Position numbers and translations under genes: made by a program | Assembly: GCF_000428945.1 (NCBI RefSeq) | Contig: NZ_AUAX01000002.1 | Location: forward strand, 496,001 to 560,000 | Reading direction: 5' to 3' | Origin: Hamadaea tsunoensis DSM 44101 | GTDB lineage: Bacteria; Actinomycetota; Actinomycetes; Mycobacteriales; Micromonosporaceae | Length of the DNA stretch: 64,000 nt | Shown: piece by piece, positions 15,213 to 24,614 of the stretch | Position numbering within the stretch: position 1 is the first letter of the stretch | Layout: each line of letters begins with the position of its first letter | Notes under the pieces: generated by a model | Seen by the model: only the letters and a program-made list of their open reading frames with translations | Told to the model about the DNA's origin: nothing | The model's database searches: none

Positions 15213-15751
15213 TCACCTAGACCCCTTTCACAAGAGAGCATCCCGACCGCAACCGACGCCTCGCCCCGCCACGCCCGGGTCCACACCAGACACAGACGGT
15301 CCGGCCCCGGATCTTCAGGACCCCCGCCGCCGTGACGATCAGCCGGCCGACGCCGTGCCGTCCGGAGTATGAGCGGCCGTCCGCAAGCGCCACGGCCACC
15401 CCTGTGACCCTGTTTCAGCAGCTCAGACCGCCCATGCCACCAGTCACCGACCAGCCCTGCTTCCTCTCCAAGGAGCCCCAGGGGGACAACATCCGAAGAA
15501 GCGACAGCCGCCCACCGGCCGGTCCGACCTTCGGCAGTGCGAGATCAGAAGGGCTGCAGCATGCGGCGGTGCGGGTTCTTCCTGAGGAGGACACGCCCCC
15601 GATGAGACGTCGGCGGCGTCGACCTTGGCCCCCAAAGCGGCCGAGTTGAAGAACCCCCGAGGACGGCCTCGACGGCGCCATGAGCTGCCGCGTGACTGGC
15701 GCGATCCTTGGAACAGCGGCGCCCTGTGCGGCCCTCCGGCCGGCTGGATGA
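15213..15751. other. Gene-poor stretch
   Basis: About 540 bases with only overlapping short frames and no ribosome site, conserved motif or strong hairpin that I could support. Base composition is like the flanks. It may hold the decayed 3' flank of the peptidase gene or a promoterless spacer. Confidence 0.5.
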
Positions 15752-16930
15752 TCACATGCCGGGCCCGGTCGTCGGCAGGTCGCTCGCACAGGCCGCACCG
15801 ATCAGGCCGGCCAGCAGGGCGACCCGCGGCACCACGGAGTCCAGGTCCAGCCACTCGTCCGGGCCGTGGTCGCCGCCACCGACCGGGCCCAGCCCGTCGA
15901 GGACGGGCCGGCCGCTCTCGGCGAGCAGGTTCGCGTCGGCACACCCGCCGGTCGCCGCCGCGGTCACCGCCAGGCCGAGCCCGTCTCCCACGGCACCGGC
16001 CAGCTCCAGCAGCCATGCTGTTCCGGCGCCGCCGCTCCACGGCGGAGTGGGTGCGATGAGCCGCAGGTCCGCGGTCACCTCCGGCACGAACTCGGTCGCT
16101 GCCAGAGCCTCGATCGCTTCGAGTACGCGACGGTACTCGCCGGGATCGCAGGCCCGCACGTCCGCCACGATCCGGCCCCGCTCGGCGACCACGTTCGGGC
16201 GCGTACCGGCCTGCAGGAGGCCGACGTTGACCCCCGGCAGGCGTTGCAGGGCCACGGTCAGCCGGGCAAGCGCCAGCGCGGCGTTGGCTCCCCGCTCCGG
16301 CTCGATGCCGGCGTGGGCCGCCTTGCCGTAGAGGTTGATCTCCACGTCGGCGACGCCCGCGCGGGCGCGTACCAGGTCTCCGTTGTCGCGGGCGCACTCC
16401 AGGCACAGGATGACGTCGGCCTGCGCCGCGAGTTCGGCCAGCAGCGGCCGGCTGCCCGGTGAACCGATCTCCTCGTCCGGGGTGGCCACGACGACGAGCT
16501 CACCGTAGGGCTCGTCGCCGCCGAGCCGCAGAGTCTCCGCGGCGGCCAGCCCAGCGAGCAGTCCGCCGGCGTCGTCGCAGACCCCCGGCCCGTACGCGCG
16601 CCCCGCCCCCTCGTCGATCCACAGTGGTCGGCGGGCCGCCGTTCCGGCCGGGAAGACGGTGTCCAGGTGACCGGCCAGCAGGACGGTACGCGTACCCCGG
16701 CCCGCCCTGCGGGCGACGACAGCCGATGCGAGCGGCCGGCCGGCATCCTCCACTGGCACGAGTGCCGTGGTGAACCCGTCGGCGGCGGCGTACGCCCGCA
16801 CCAGCCGGGCGGCCTCGTCGAGTCCGGGCAGGTCGCCGGAGCCCCGGTCGAGGGCCACCAGTGCGGCCAGCCGCTCCAGGAAGGCCGGATAGCGCCGGGC
16901 CGCGTACGCGACCAGTTCGGTGCCGTTCAC
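15752..16930 (-). CDS. M20-family metallopeptidase (glutamate carboxypeptidase-like)
   Basis: 392 residues. The GTG start at 16930 overlaps the stop of the ABC ATPase gene in GTGA, implying translational coupling. Zinc ligands and catalytic residues of the M20 fold are visible: H88 in AGHLDTVF, D119/D120 in GVCDDAGG, E153-E154 in ATPDEEIG, and the later [11 protein letters not shown] and [12 protein letters not shown] blocks. The central dimerisation domain starts [21 protein letters not shown]20 enzymes remove C-terminal residues from peptides or hydrolyse dipeptides in the cytoplasm. As the last gene of an amino-acid importer operon it most likely splits the imported substrate. Confidence 0.9.
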   Translation of the reverse strand: MNGTELVAYAARRYPAFLERLAALVALDRGSGDLPGLDEAARLVRAYAAADGFTTALVPVEDAGRPLASAVVARRAGRGTRTVLLAGHLDTVFPAGTAARRPLWIDEGAGRAYGPGVCDDAGGLLAGLAAAETLRLGGDEPYGELVVVATPDEEIGSPGSRPLLAELAAQADVILCLECARDNGDLVRARAGVADVEINLYGKAAHAGIEPERGANAALALARLTVALQRLPGVNVGLLQAGTRPNVVAERGRIVADVRACDPGEYRRVLEAIEALAATEFVPEVTADLRLIAPTPPWSGGAGTAWLLELAGAVGDGLGLAVTAAATGGCADANLLAESGRPVLDGLGPVGGGDHGPDEWLDLDSVVPRVALLAGLIGAACASDLPTTGPGM

Positions 16931-17688
16931 AGGACCTTGGCCAGGAATCCGCGGGTACGCTCCTCGCGCGGGGCGACGAGCACCTGACCGGGCTGCCCGG
17001 CCTCCACGACGACCCCGCCGTCCATGAAGACGACGGTGTCGGCGACCTCGCGGGCGAAGCCCATCTCGTGCGTGACGACGACCATCGTCATGCCTTCCGC
17101 GGCGAGCGACCGCATGACGTCGAGCACGTCGCCGACGAGTTCGGGGTCCAGGGCCGAGGTCGGCTCGTCGAACAGCATCAGCTTCGGGCGCATCGCCAGG
17201 GCCCGGGCGATCGCCACCCGCTGCTGCTGGCCGCCGGAGAGGGTCGCCGGGTACGCCTCCGCCCGGTCGGCCAGCCCCACGCGGTCGAGGAGCGCCAGGG
17301 CCTGCTGCCGGGCGTCGGTCTTGCTGACTCCGCGTACGCGCATCGGGGCTTCCATGATGTTGGCCGCCGCACTGAGGTGGGGGAAGAGGTTGAAGCGCTG
17401 GAAGACCATGCCGATGTCGCGGCGGCGGGCGGCGATCTCGCGGGGCCGCAGCTCGTGCAGCCGGCCGTGGCTCTCGCGGTAGCCGACCAGCTGCCCGTCG
17501 ACCCGCAGCCGGCCGGAGCTCACCGTCTCCAGGTGGTTGACGCAGCGCAGGAACGTGGACTTGCCCGACCCCGACGGGCCGAGCAGGCAGCAGACCTCGC
17601 CCGCCTCGACCGTCAGGTCGATGCCGCGCAGCACCTCGTGGTGGCCGAACGACTTGGTGACCTGTTCGGCGTGGATCATCGCGGTCAT
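16927..17688 (-). CDS. Polar amino-acid-type ABC transporter ATPase
   Basis: 253 residues. Walker [11 protein letters not shown]-loop [19 protein letters not shown], signature [16 protein letters not shown], Walker B LMLFDEP and the switch histidine [10 protein letters not shown] are all intact. The closest known group is GlnQ/ArtP-type (polar amino acid uptake). The start ATG overlaps the permease stop in ATGA; the stop overlaps the M20 peptidase start. It powers import through the permease at 17685. Confidence 0.95.
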   Translation of the reverse strand: MTAMIHAEQVTKSFGHHEVLRGIDLTVEAGEVCCLLGPSGSGKSTFLRCVNHLETVSSGRLRVDGQLVGYRESHGRLHELRPREIAARRRDIGMVFQRFNLFPHLSAAANIMEAPMRVRGVSKTDARQQALALLDRVGLADRAEAYPATLSGGQQQRVAIARALAMRPKLMLFDEPTSALDPELVGDVLDVMRSLAAEGMTMVVVTHEMGFAREVADTVVFMDGGVVVEAGQPGQVLVAPREERTRGFLAKVL

Positions 17689-18548
17689 CGCGGCGCTCCT
17701 CCTGTGTGGACGTGGTGGCCGCGCCCGAAGCGGCGTTCGAGCAGGATCTGCACGATCGACAGCACGCTGACCAAGGCCAGGTACCAGATCGCGGCAACGG
17801 CCAGCAGCGGGATCACCTTGTAGTTCTGGGCGTAGACCCCCTGCACGGCGGTCATCAGGTCTCGTCCGGCGATGACGGACACGAGGGCCGTCGACTTGAG
17901 CATGGTGATGACCTCGTTGCCCATCGGCGGCACGATCACGCGCATCGCCTGCGGCAGCACGATCCGCCGCAGGGTCTGGGCGGAGGTCATGCCGAGCGCG
18001 TGCGCCGCCTCGGTCTGCCCCTTGTCGACGGCCAGGATGCCGCCGCGCACGATCTCCGCCGCGTACGCCATCTCGTTGAGCGACAGGGCCAGGACGGCCG
18101 CGACGGTGCCGGTGATGACGAGGCTGGTGGGCTTGTCGAACAGGATCGTGCCGGTCAGTGGCACCCGCACGGTGATGCGGGGCAGCAGAGCGCCGAGGAA
18201 GCCGAAGAAGACGATCTGCACCAGCAGCGGGGTGCCGCGGAACAGCCAGACGAACGCGGCGGCCAGGGCCTTGAGGACGGGGTTGTCCGACAGCCGCATG
18301 ACCGCGAGCACGATCCCGCCGGTGGCGCCGAGGACCATCGCGACCGCGGTGAGGATCAGGGTGGTACGCACGCCGGCCAGGATGAAGTCCTGGGTGAGGT
18401 AGTGGCCGACGGTCGCCGGTTCGAGGGCGGGGCTGGCGGCGAGGGTGACGACGAGCCAGACGGTCGCGGCCACGGCGAGGGCGGCGGTGATCCACCGTCC
18501 GTAGTGGCGCACCGGGACCGCGGTGAGGGAGGCGGGTGGCTGGGTCAT
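17685..18548 (-). CDS. Polar amino-acid-type ABC transporter permease
   Basis: 287 residues. About five to six membrane helices with an N-terminal cytoplasmic stretch. HisM/GlnP-type features include [40 protein letters not shown] and the EAA loop [20 protein letters not shown] followed by [21 protein letters not shown] single permease gene suggests a homodimer. Coupled to the ATPase by a 4-base overlap and separated from the binding-protein gene by a strong hairpin. Confidence 0.95.
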   Translation of the reverse strand: MTQPPASLTAVPVRHYGRWITAALAVAATVWLVVTLAASPALEPATVGHYLTQDFILAGVRTTLILTAVAMVLGATGGIVLAVMRLSDNPVLKALAAAFVWLFRGTPLLVQIVFFGFLGALLPRITVRVPLTGTILFDKPTSLVITGTVAAVLALSLNEMAYAAEIVRGGILAVDKGQTEAAHALGMTSAQTLRRIVLPQAMRVIVPPMGNEVITMLKSTALVSVIAGRDLMTAVQGVYAQNYKVIPLLAVAAIWYLALVSVLSIVQILLERRFGRGHHVHTGGAPR

Positions 18549-18566
18549 GCTGTTCCTTCACGCAGG

Positions 18567-18596
18567 GGCGCGGCGGAGGGGCAGCTCCGCCGCGCC
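18567..18596 (-). terminator. Intercistronic hairpin between binding protein and permease
   Basis: GGCGCGGCGGAG (18567-18578) and CTCCGCCGCGCC (18585-18596) are perfect 12-base arms with a 6-base loop. It lies between the stop of the binding-protein gene and the permease start, so it probably attenuates transcription or protects the 3' end of the highly needed binding-protein message. Confidence 0.7.
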
Positions 18597-18613
18597 GGCC
18601 GGCAGGGCGACGG

Positions 18614-19558
18614 TCAGTCGACGGCCTGGTCGATGGTGGCCTTGGTCAGACCGATCGGCTGCTGCTTCCACTGGGCGAGGATGCGGCCGTAGGTACCGTC
18701 GTCGATGAGCGACTGCACCGCCGCCTGGTACGCGCCGGCCAGGTCGGCCCTGCTCTTGAGGAAGCCGAACGCGTTCGGGCTGGCCTGCCAGCCGTTGGGG
18801 TTGGCCGCGTCGGCGACGAGCTCCACCTTGTCCGCGAGCTGCGCCTGGGTGTCGACGAGGTTGACCTTGGTCGCCGCGACCACCTGCACGGTGCCGGCCA
18901 GCATGGCCTGGACCGCCTGGGGGTTCTCCGGGTACTCCTTGATCGTGATCGGCTTGCCGGCGCAGCTGGCCTTGCTGTAGTCGGCCAGGTGCTGGGCCTG
19001 GTTGCTGGCCTTCTGCACGCCGACGTTCTTGCCGCACAGGCCCGACACGTCGGCGACGGCGTCGGGGTTGCCCTTGGGGACGAGGAACCCGGTGCCGGAC
19101 GCGGAGTAGTCGACGAACGTCGCGACGGCCTGGCGGGCCTTCTTGTCGGTGATCCCGCCGACGATGACGTCGTACTTGCCGGCCTGCAGGCCGGGTACGA
19201 GGCCGTCGAACGGCTGCTGGCTCCACTGCGCGGTCAGCCCGAGCCGCGCGGACGCGGCCTGGACGAGGTCGTAGTCGAGGCCCTTGAACTTGCTCTGGTC
19301 GCCCTCGTTGAGGAAGGCGATGAACGGCTCGTAGGGCGCGTTGGTGGCGACGGTGATGCTGCCCTTGCCCCGGATGTCGGCGGGGACCTTCGCCGCGAGG
19401 GCCGCGTCCGTACGCACTTCGCCGACGCCGGCGACGGTGGTCGTGACAGTGGCCGCGGACGCGGACGAGCTGGGGGCGTCGGTGCCGGATGTGCAGGCGG
19501 TCAGTGCGAAGGCGAGGCCGATGCCGGCCGTGGCCAGCATGAATTTACGCAGGTACAT
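18614..19558 (-). CDS. Amino-acid ABC transporter substrate-binding lipoprotein
   Basis: 314 residues. Lipoprotein signal [20 protein letters not shown] with lipobox LTAC. Family 3 solute-binding protein: [60 protein letters not shown] and [20 protein letters not shown]. Captures an amino acid or short peptide at the cell surface and delivers it to the permease downstream. First gene of the transporter operon, with a perfect operator (19597-19612) in its promoter. Confidence 0.95.
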   Translation of the reverse strand: MYLRKFMLATAGIGLAFALTACTSGTDAPSSSASAATVTTTVAGVGEVRTDAALAAKVPADIRGKGSITVATNAPYEPFIAFLNEGDQSKFKGLDYDLVQAASARLGLTAQWSQQPFDGLVPGLQAGKYDVIVGGITDKKARQAVATFVDYSASGTGFLVPKGNPDAVADVSGLCGKNVGVQKASNQAQHLADYSKASCAGKPITIKEYPENPQAVQAMLAGTVQVVAATKVNLVDTQAQLADKVELVADAANPNGWQASPNAFGFLKSRADLAGAYQAAVQSLIDDGTYGRILAQWKQQPIGLTKATIDQAVD

Positions 19559-19596
19559 GGTGTCCTCCGGTGGGGATGCGACACAGTACCGGGGAC

Positions 19597-19612
19597 TGTA
19601 ATGGAAATTACA
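19597..19612. promoter_or_regulatory. RpiR-type operator upstream of the transporter operon
   Basis: TGTAAT-GGAA-ATTACA, a perfect inverted repeat, 39 bases before the binding-protein start. A second weaker repeat GTTGT-N7-ACAAC lies at 19634-19650. The same TGTAAT...TTACA pattern recurs twice between the two cyanophycinase genes (22044, 22116), linking the units. Confidence 0.75.
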
Positions 19613-19643
19613 GAGGTTGGGAAGATGTCAGAAGTTGTAATGA

Positions 19644-20498
19644 TCACAACAGGTCGTGCCGCTGGGCCGCCTGCTCGATGGCCGCGAGCCGCCGGCCGAC
19701 GGCCGGGCCGAGCTGGGCGATGACGCCGTCGATGACCGCCTCGATCACCGCGAGGCTGGGCACGAAGCTGTCGTACGGCGAGGCCGAATCGACCCGGGCC
19801 GGCAGGACGACGTCGGCGACGCTGGCGATCGGCGACAGCCACCTGTCGGTGAACAGGACGATCTTCACGTCGGCCGCCTTCGCCGCCTGCGCCAGCGCCA
19901 GGGTCGGCGGCTCGTAGCGGCGGAAGTCGAAGAGCACCAGCAGGTCCTTGCGGCCCAGGTCGGCGAGGGTCGCCGCCCGCTCCACCGGACCGGCGGGCAG
20001 CATCCGGCTGCCGCCACGGATCTGCACCAGGTGCAGCACGAGGTACTGGGCCAGCAGCGACGAGAACCGGCCCCCGTACGCCGTGATGCGCAGCTGCGCG
20101 TCGGCCAGCAGGCGGATGCAGGCGTCCACCTCCGCGACCGGCAGCTCGGCGAGGGTGGCCTCGACGGCCTTCGGCAGCAGCTGCTGGGCGCGGTCGAGCG
20201 GACCGTCGACCGCCGGCGCACCGGCCGCGTACGCGATCAGCGGCGAGGTGTTGCGCTCGTCGAGCTCGTCGCGTACCGCCTTCTGGAACTCCGGGTAGCC
20301 GCGGAAGCCCAGCCGGTTGACGAAGCGCAGGACGGTGGGGCCGCTCACGGCGGCCCGCTCGGCCAGCGCGGCGATGGTCTCCAGCGCGGCCGACGGGTAG
20401 GCGGCGAGCAGCACGCGGGCGACGCGCCGCTCGGCCGGGCTGCAGTCGGCCAGCTTCGCGTGGACCAGTCCGGCCACGCCCTGTTCGGCTATGGTCAC
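19644..20498 (-). CDS. MurR/RpiR-family transcriptional regulator
   Basis: 284 residues from GTG 20498, which follows GGGAGG. N-terminal HTH_6 domain (KLADCSPAERRVARVLLAAY, ERAAVSGPTVLRFVNRLGFR, YPEFQKAVRDEL) and a C-terminal SIS-like fold (QLRITAYGGRFSSLLAQYLV, LLVLFDFRRYEPPTLALAQA, IVLFTDRWLSPIASVADVVL). RpiR proteins sense sugar phosphates or, in some actinobacteria, amino-acid/peptide signals and bind TGTAA-type inverted repeats. It sits between the transporter and the cyanophycinase genes and is the natural regulator of both. Confidence 0.93.
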   Translation of the reverse strand: MTIAEQGVAGLVHAKLADCSPAERRVARVLLAAYPSAALETIAALAERAAVSGPTVLRFVNRLGFRGYPEFQKAVRDELDERNTSPLIAYAAGAPAVDGPLDRAQQLLPKAVEATLAELPVAEVDACIRLLADAQLRITAYGGRFSSLLAQYLVLHLVQIRGGSRMLPAGPVERAATLADLGRKDLLVLFDFRRYEPPTLALAQAAKAADVKIVLFTDRWLSPIASVADVVLPARVDSASPYDSFVPSLAVIEAVIDGVIAQLGPAVGRRLAAIEQAAQRHDLL

Positions 20499-20557
20499 CG
20501 CTGCCTCCCATCTGGTCGCTTGGGGCCACCATAGCCGGGAGGTGACACGACTCGGGC

Positions 20558-20587
20558 GGATGGCTGCCCGTTCGAAGGCAGCCATCC
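20558..20587 (-). terminator. Hairpin terminator after cyanophycinase-like gene 1
   Basis: GGATGGCTGCC (20558-20568) pairs perfectly with GGCAGCCATCC (20577-20587), loop of 8. It begins 10 bases beyond the stop of the gene at 20597. Confidence 0.75.
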
Positions 20588-20596
20588 GCGTCGGTC

Positions 20597-22012
20597 TCAA
20601 TGCGCCAGCGTGCACCCGTAGGCGGCGGTGCCTGAACCGGAGTACGCGTCGAGCTCGACATAGTAGGTCGCGCTGCCTGAAGCGGTGCGCGTGTACGACA
20701 ACGACTCGTCGGCCCCCGCACCGTCGTTGACCGACCGCACCAGGGTGCTGCCCGAGGAGTTGAGCAGGTAGAGATCCGCGTCGTAGGCCGAGGGGATCGC
20801 GCAGCTGACGGTGAGCGTCTGCCCGCCGGACAGGGTGGTGGCGAAGTAGTCGCGATCGCTGCCGCTGGCCATGTTCCCGGTGACCGTGACGGGGAACGTC
20901 GCCCCGGTCAGCGGGTCCGCCGTGCCGCGGGAGTCGTTCGGCTCGGATTCGGCGACCGTCGACCCGCCCCCGCCGGTGCCGCCGCAGTCGGTGACCGGCG
21001 TACCGGAGTAGAGGCTGGGATCGGCGACCCCGTTGGTCACGCTCCGCAGGTAGTACCCGCACGTGGGCCGGTGGGCGAAGTCGAACTGCTGCCCGTCGGT
21101 CAGATGCCAGATCTTGTAGTTGCTGAAGGTCAGCGGCTGCCCGGCCACGGCCTTCTCCGGCTGGTGGTCGCCGAGCACGATGTACGCGTCCGGCCCCGAC
21201 AGAGTCGCCAGGCCGTTGCGGTCGAGGTAGAGCGACGCTCCTTCCTCGACGCCGACGCCCCAGGCCTTGCCCCCGGAGACCAGCCCGTCCTTGATGGCCC
21301 GGGCGACGAAGGCCATCGTGCGCCCCATGCGGTCCCTGGTCACGAAGTGCGAGTCGTTGATCGTGGCGCCGTAGAACGGCCAGCTGAACATGCCCGTCGT
21401 GAACGTGACGTAGGAGTTGTACGGGTCGGCCAGCGCTTCGGAGGACAGCACGCTGCCGCCGCACGCGTCGTAGACGACGTCGCTGTTGATGTGGTGGCCC
21501 GCGCTGCCGCCGCCCGCGCCGCCGCCCTTGGCGACGACCGACTGCACGGAGCCGCGCAGGCTCGTGGTCTTCCACGCGGCGTACCGGCACTGGTCGCCGC
21601 CGGCGAAGTAGACGAACTCGGCGTTCTGGATATCGGTGTTCACCTGCACGTTGTTGCCGTCGGCGGCGGCGGTCAACGTCAGGGTGGTGCACGAGTTCAC
21701 ACCGGCCAGCGTCATGATCGTGTCGCACTCCGGCGTCTTGCTGCCGGACGTGGGCGCCGACCCGGCCAGCACGACGATGTCCAGGGTTCCGGTTGCGCCC
21801 CGAATGGCGTCGATCGCCTTGGTCATGGTCGCCGGGATGATCGCGCCGGAGCCGTTCATGGTGAAGGCTGGGCCCGACCACGCGGAACGGCTGACGTCAG
21901 CCGTACTGCCGAGCCGTACACGGGTGACCGCGGCGTACGCCGCGGTCGCGGGAAGCAGGGCCGCGACCAGCGCCAGAACCGCGATCGCAGCACCTCGGGG
22001 GTTGGGGGACAT
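20597..22012 (-). CDS. Secreted cyanophycinase-like S51 peptidase with PPC domain
   Basis: 471 residues; ATG 22012 follows GAGGAG. Sec signal peptide (residues 1-27, AVLALVAALLPATAAYA). The S51 domain shows the nucleophile elbow GGGSAG (S170) and the downstream D-S-H222-F-x3-R-x-R block that is the family hallmark; AEFVYFAGGDQCRYAAWKTT is the conserved strand before the nucleophile. After a Gly/Ser linker (CGGTGGGGST) comes a bacterial pre-peptidase C-terminal domain (AESEPNDSRGTADPLTGATF ...), residues ~350-471. Cyanophycinase cleaves multi-L-arginyl-poly-L-aspartate to beta-Asp-Arg dipeptides; an exported form would digest polymer outside the cell. Exact substrate is inferred. Confidence 0.88.
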   Translation of the reverse strand: MSPNPRGAAIAVLALVAALLPATAAYAAVTRVRLGSTADVSRSAWSGPAFTMNGSGAIIPATMTKAIDAIRGATGTLDIVVLAGSAPTSGSKTPECDTIMTLAGVNSCTTLTLTAAADGNNVQVNTDIQNAEFVYFAGGDQCRYAAWKTTSLRGSVQSVVAKGGGAGGGSAGHHINSDVVYDACGGSVLSSEALADPYNSYVTFTTGMFSWPFYGATINDSHFVTRDRMGRTMAFVARAIKDGLVSGGKAWGVGVEEGASLYLDRNGLATLSGPDAYIVLGDHQPEKAVAGQPLTFSNYKIWHLTDGQQFDFAHRPTCGYYLRSVTNGVADPSLYSGTPVTDCGGTGGGGSTVAESEPNDSRGTADPLTGATFPVTVTGNMASGSDRDYFATTLSGGQTLTVSCAIPSAYDADLYLLNSSGSTLVRSVNDGAGADESLSYTRTASGSATYYVELDAYSGSGTAAYGCTLAH

Positions 22013-22043
22013 CGCTCTCCTCGCAGACGATCCACCACGCGAA

Positions 22044-22059
22044 TGTGACAGACATTACA
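22044..22059. promoter_or_regulatory. RpiR-type operator, cyanophycinase gene 1 side
   Basis: TGTGACAGACATTACA, on the opposite strand TGTAATGTCTGTCACA. It is an inverted copy of the site at 22116 and lies 31 bases before the minus-strand start codon. Confidence 0.7.
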
Positions 22060-22115
22060 TCCACATGCGGAATTCGTACATACGTAATCTTCATTAGATC
22101 GACCCGGCCGGCGTA

Positions 22116-22131
22116 CGTAATGTCTGTTACA
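22116..22131. promoter_or_regulatory. RpiR-type operator, cyanophycinase gene 2 side
   Basis: CGTAATGTCTGTTACA. The half-sites match the perfect operator at 19597 (TGTAATGGAAATTACA), differing mainly in the central spacer. The divergent intergenic region 22013-22259 thus carries one operator per promoter; a further TGTAAC half-site is at about 22155. Confidence 0.7.
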
Positions 22132-22259
22132 TCTAGACGCACACCACGCCAACCTGTAACTTCTGATCCGCCGCGTGCCGCGCGGCGCCGCCCGCCGGTT
22201 CCGGACACAATCCACCACGCTGCCGGCGGGCGGCTCCACCCGCCTCACCGGAGGTACGC

Positions 22260-23465
22260 ATGACCCGTCGACGCGCCGTCCTCGCCGGAACTCTCGGCGC
22301 GACCACCCTGGGAGTCCTCGGCCGGGCCGTCCCCGCGACCGCCGCCGCGCCTCGGCCCGGCCCCCTCGTCCTGGTCGGAGGCGGGCTCTCCGACGACAAC
22401 GCCGCGATCTACCAGACCATTGTCGACCTGGCCGGCGGCGACCGGGCGCGGATCGGCGTCCTCACAGCCGCATCCGTTCCCCCGAGCCAGGACCCGGACG
22501 CCGGTACGCCCGACGCCAGCAACAGCGCCGCCAACGGCGCCTACTACAGCGACCTACTCCGCTCCTACGGCGCCGGCCAGGTCACCTGGATCCCGGTCGA
22601 CCTCGACACGATCGCCAACGCCGACGACCCCGCCCTCGCCACCCAGATCGACACGATGACGGGCTTCTTCTTCGGCGGCGGCGACCAGTACCGCTACGTC
22701 ACCTGCCTGCTGCACGGGGACGCCCACACCGATTCGCTCGTCATGGCCGCCATCCGCCGCCGCCACCAGGCCGGGGCCGTGGTCGCCGGCAGCAGTGCGG
22801 GCGCGGAGATCCAGCAGGGCACCGACATGGTGACCGGCGGCGAGAGCTACAACGCCCTGCGCGACGGCTGCCAGCCGGGCTACTTCGACGATCCCGACGT
22901 GAGCGGGTACCTGCCGGCCGGCGGCTTCGGCCTGCTGAGCAGCGGTCTGATCGACACCCACTTCTCGGCGTACGGGCGGCTGGGGCGGGCCCTCCAACTG
23001 GCCCGCACCACCCTGCACCGCCGCGTCTACGGCCTCGACCCCGACACCGCCCTCCTCGTCCACTCCCCCGGAACGGCGTACGAGACCGGCCGGGTCGTGG
23101 GCGTCAACGGCGTCAGCATCCTGGACCTGCGGAACACCACCGCCCGCTGGAGCTACCTCACCGACGGCGCCGCGTACCATCCGCACGCGTGGCGCGCCGT
23201 CCTGCCGCGGCAGCTGAAGATTCTGCGCCCCGTCCGCGGTCTGCCCGTTCCCTCCAGCGACGACGTCTTCGCCGACTGGGCGGCCACCGACCTCGCCCGG
23301 CAGCTGGCGTCCTGCACCGCACCGACCGCTGTGGGCTACACCCGCCAGACCGACCCGCAGTTCGAGGTAGCCCTCTCCAAGCTGCCGGGATTCTGCGCCT
23401 ACACCGACGACTCGATCAACGCGGCCTCGTTCGTCGACCTCGCCGTCACGATCCGCCGCCGCTAG
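22260..23465 (+). CDS. Exported cyanophycinase-like S51 peptidase
   Basis: 401 residues; ATG 22260 follows GGAGG. The N-terminus MTRRRAVLAGTLGATTLGVL looks like a Tat or Sec signal peptide. S51 motifs: LVLVGGGLSDDNAAIYQTIV, FFGGGDQYRYV, nucleophile elbow AGSSAGAE (S179) and D-T-H234-F-x3-G-R-L-G-R. Expected to cleave beta-aspartyl-arginine linkages or related polymers outside the cytoplasm. Paralogue of the divergent gene at 20597 but without the PPC domain. Shares the RpiR operator pair with it, so both are probably induced together with the importer. Confidence 0.9.
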   Translation: MTRRRAVLAGTLGATTLGVLGRAVPATAAAPRPGPLVLVGGGLSDDNAAIYQTIVDLAGGDRARIGVLTAASVPPSQDPDAGTPDASNSAANGAYYSDLLRSYGAGQVTWIPVDLDTIANADDPALATQIDTMTGFFFGGGDQYRYVTCLLHGDAHTDSLVMAAIRRRHQAGAVVAGSSAGAEIQQGTDMVTGGESYNALRDGCQPGYFDDPDVSGYLPAGGFGLLSSGLIDTHFSAYGRLGRALQLARTTLHRRVYGLDPDTALLVHSPGTAYETGRVVGVNGVSILDLRNTTARWSYLTDGAAYHPHAWRAVLPRQLKILRPVRGLPVPSSDDVFADWAATDLARQLASCTAPTAVGYTRQTDPQFEVALSKLPGFCAYTDDSINAASFVDLAVTIRRR

Positions 23466-23476
23466 TTGTGCTCGCT

Positions 23477-23522
23477 GCGCCCGGCCGTCGCCGTCCGTCC
23501 AGGGTCGGCGGCGGCCGGGCGC
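23477..23522 (+). terminator. Hairpin terminator after cyanophycinase-like gene 2
   Basis: GCGCCCGGCCG-T-CGCCG pairs with CGGCG-G-CGGCCGGGCGC around a 12-base loop: 17 pairs with one wobble, 11 bases after the stop codon at 23465. Confidence 0.75.
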
Positions 23523-23556
23523 TACCTCATTCCAAGGCGTCCGTACGCGTGACCGG

Positions 23557-23690
23557 TCAGGCGAGCGGCAGGACGACGCGACTCTGGTTGCCGACCCCGA
23601 CGGTCATGGGGCCGTTGCCGATGGCGCTCCAGAGCTCCACCCTGACGGTGCCGTTGGCGACGCCGAACCTCGACGGGCTCCCCCGCCGCA
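23557..23690 (-). pseudogene. C-terminal fragment of a secreted protein gene
   Basis: The minus strand reads GVANGTVRVELWSAIGNGPM then TVGVGNQSRVVLPLA-stop, a coherent beta-rich protein ending, but no start or N-terminal part exists because a terminator hairpin and a different gene lie upstream. Most likely a leftover of a deleted exoprotein gene. Confidence 0.45.
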
Positions 23691-23698
23691 AAGCCGCG

Positions 23699-23733
23699 AA
23701 GGTGCGGCGCCCCTTCGCGGGGCACCGCACCTT
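23699..23733 (-). terminator. Strong hairpin terminator after the secreted protein gene
   Basis: AAGGTGCGG-C-GCCCC and GGGGC-A-CCGCACCTT pair around a TTCGC loop, 53 bases past the stop of the minus-strand gene at 23787. The flank CCTTCCTTCCT on the plus strand is pyrimidine-rich, so it may work both ways. Confidence 0.75.
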
Positions 23734-23786
23734 CCTTCCTATGTGACCGGCAGCCGTAGCGACGCCCGGGCCGGTCACCCACGTCG

Positions 23787-24509
23787 TCAGACGCAGCCGC
23801 GCGGGACGAACACCCAGTTCAGGTCGGGCGCCGGCGCCCCGGGCGCCGAGAATTGGAAGCCGGGCACCTTCCCCATGATCCACTGCCGGTTCTTCGTCAC
23901 GTACCGGACGTCGAACGGCCAGTTCACAGGGATGGTGCCGAGCGGGTTGTACCCGGGCGAGCTGGCCGTCGCCCGGCTGGGGCCGAACAGCGCCGCACCG
24001 ACGTTGCCGAACGCCGGGCAGTTCTGGTTGATCGTTACGCGCAAGGTGTCCTGATACGCGCCGTAGGCCGGACATAGCCAGTCGCCGGAGCTGCAGAACA
24101 GGTCGGCTTTGGCCATACCCGCGTACGACGGCGTGCAGTTGCCGTTGTGCGGGCTGCCGCTCTCCAGGTAGAAGTTCAGGAACGTGTACGCGTACGCGCA
24201 TCCGCCGAACTGCCCGTACGCCCAGCCGCGCGGGTAGGTGTAGCCGGGGTTGAAGATGTCCATGTGGTCGGCGGCGTTGCCCGCGCTGTTGTCATAGAAG
24301 AACAGGTTGCCGACGATCGGATCGTTGACGCCGGGGCCGCTCAGGCCGACCCAGCCGTATCCGTAGCCGACTCCCTGGGAGGACGCGCCGGGCGAGGTCA
24401 CCCGATTGAATCCGTACCCACCGGTCGCGTGCGCCGGCGACACCGCGGTCACGGCCACCGCGAGCATCGTCGCCGCGACGACCGCCCACCTCTTCGCTCC
24501 AGCCTGCAT
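23787..24509 (-). CDS. Secreted protein of unknown function, aromatic/glycine-rich
   Basis: 240 residues from ATG 24509, with GGAGG 7 bases upstream. Sec signal peptide with AVVAATMLAVAVTAVSPAHA ending at about residue 28. Mature part is rich in Gly, Tyr and Trp (GVGYGYGWVGLSGPGVNDPI) with six cysteines that could form disulfides (GGCAYAYTFLNFYLESGSPH, LFCSSGDWLCPAYGAY, NQNCPAFG, PRGCV). No family recognised. Stands alone with its own terminator. Confidence 0.75.
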   Translation of the reverse strand: MQAGAKRWAVVAATMLAVAVTAVSPAHATGGYGFNRVTSPGASSQGVGYGYGWVGLSGPGVNDPIVGNLFFYDNSAGNAADHMDIFNPGYTYPRGWAYGQFGGCAYAYTFLNFYLESGSPHNGNCTPSYAGMAKADLFCSSGDWLCPAYGAYQDTLRVTINQNCPAFGNVGAALFGPSRATASSPGYNPLGTIPVNWPFDVRYVTKNRQWIMGKVPGFQFSAPGAPAPDLNWVFVPRGCV

Positions 24510-24614
24510 GTGCCGTCCTCCAGGGCTCAGCTCGTCGTCACACCTATTCCATAGATGGTGATTTATTTTCCAGGTACGCGCAAGTGCAGTGAAGGCGTAC
24601 CGGGCCGCGGTGCG

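Noticed and set aside
15752-17797. M20 peptidase as the C-terminal part of a 681-residue fusion
   Set aside because: The upstream half is the wrong frame of the ABC ATPase gene; the GTGA overlap shows two coupled genes.
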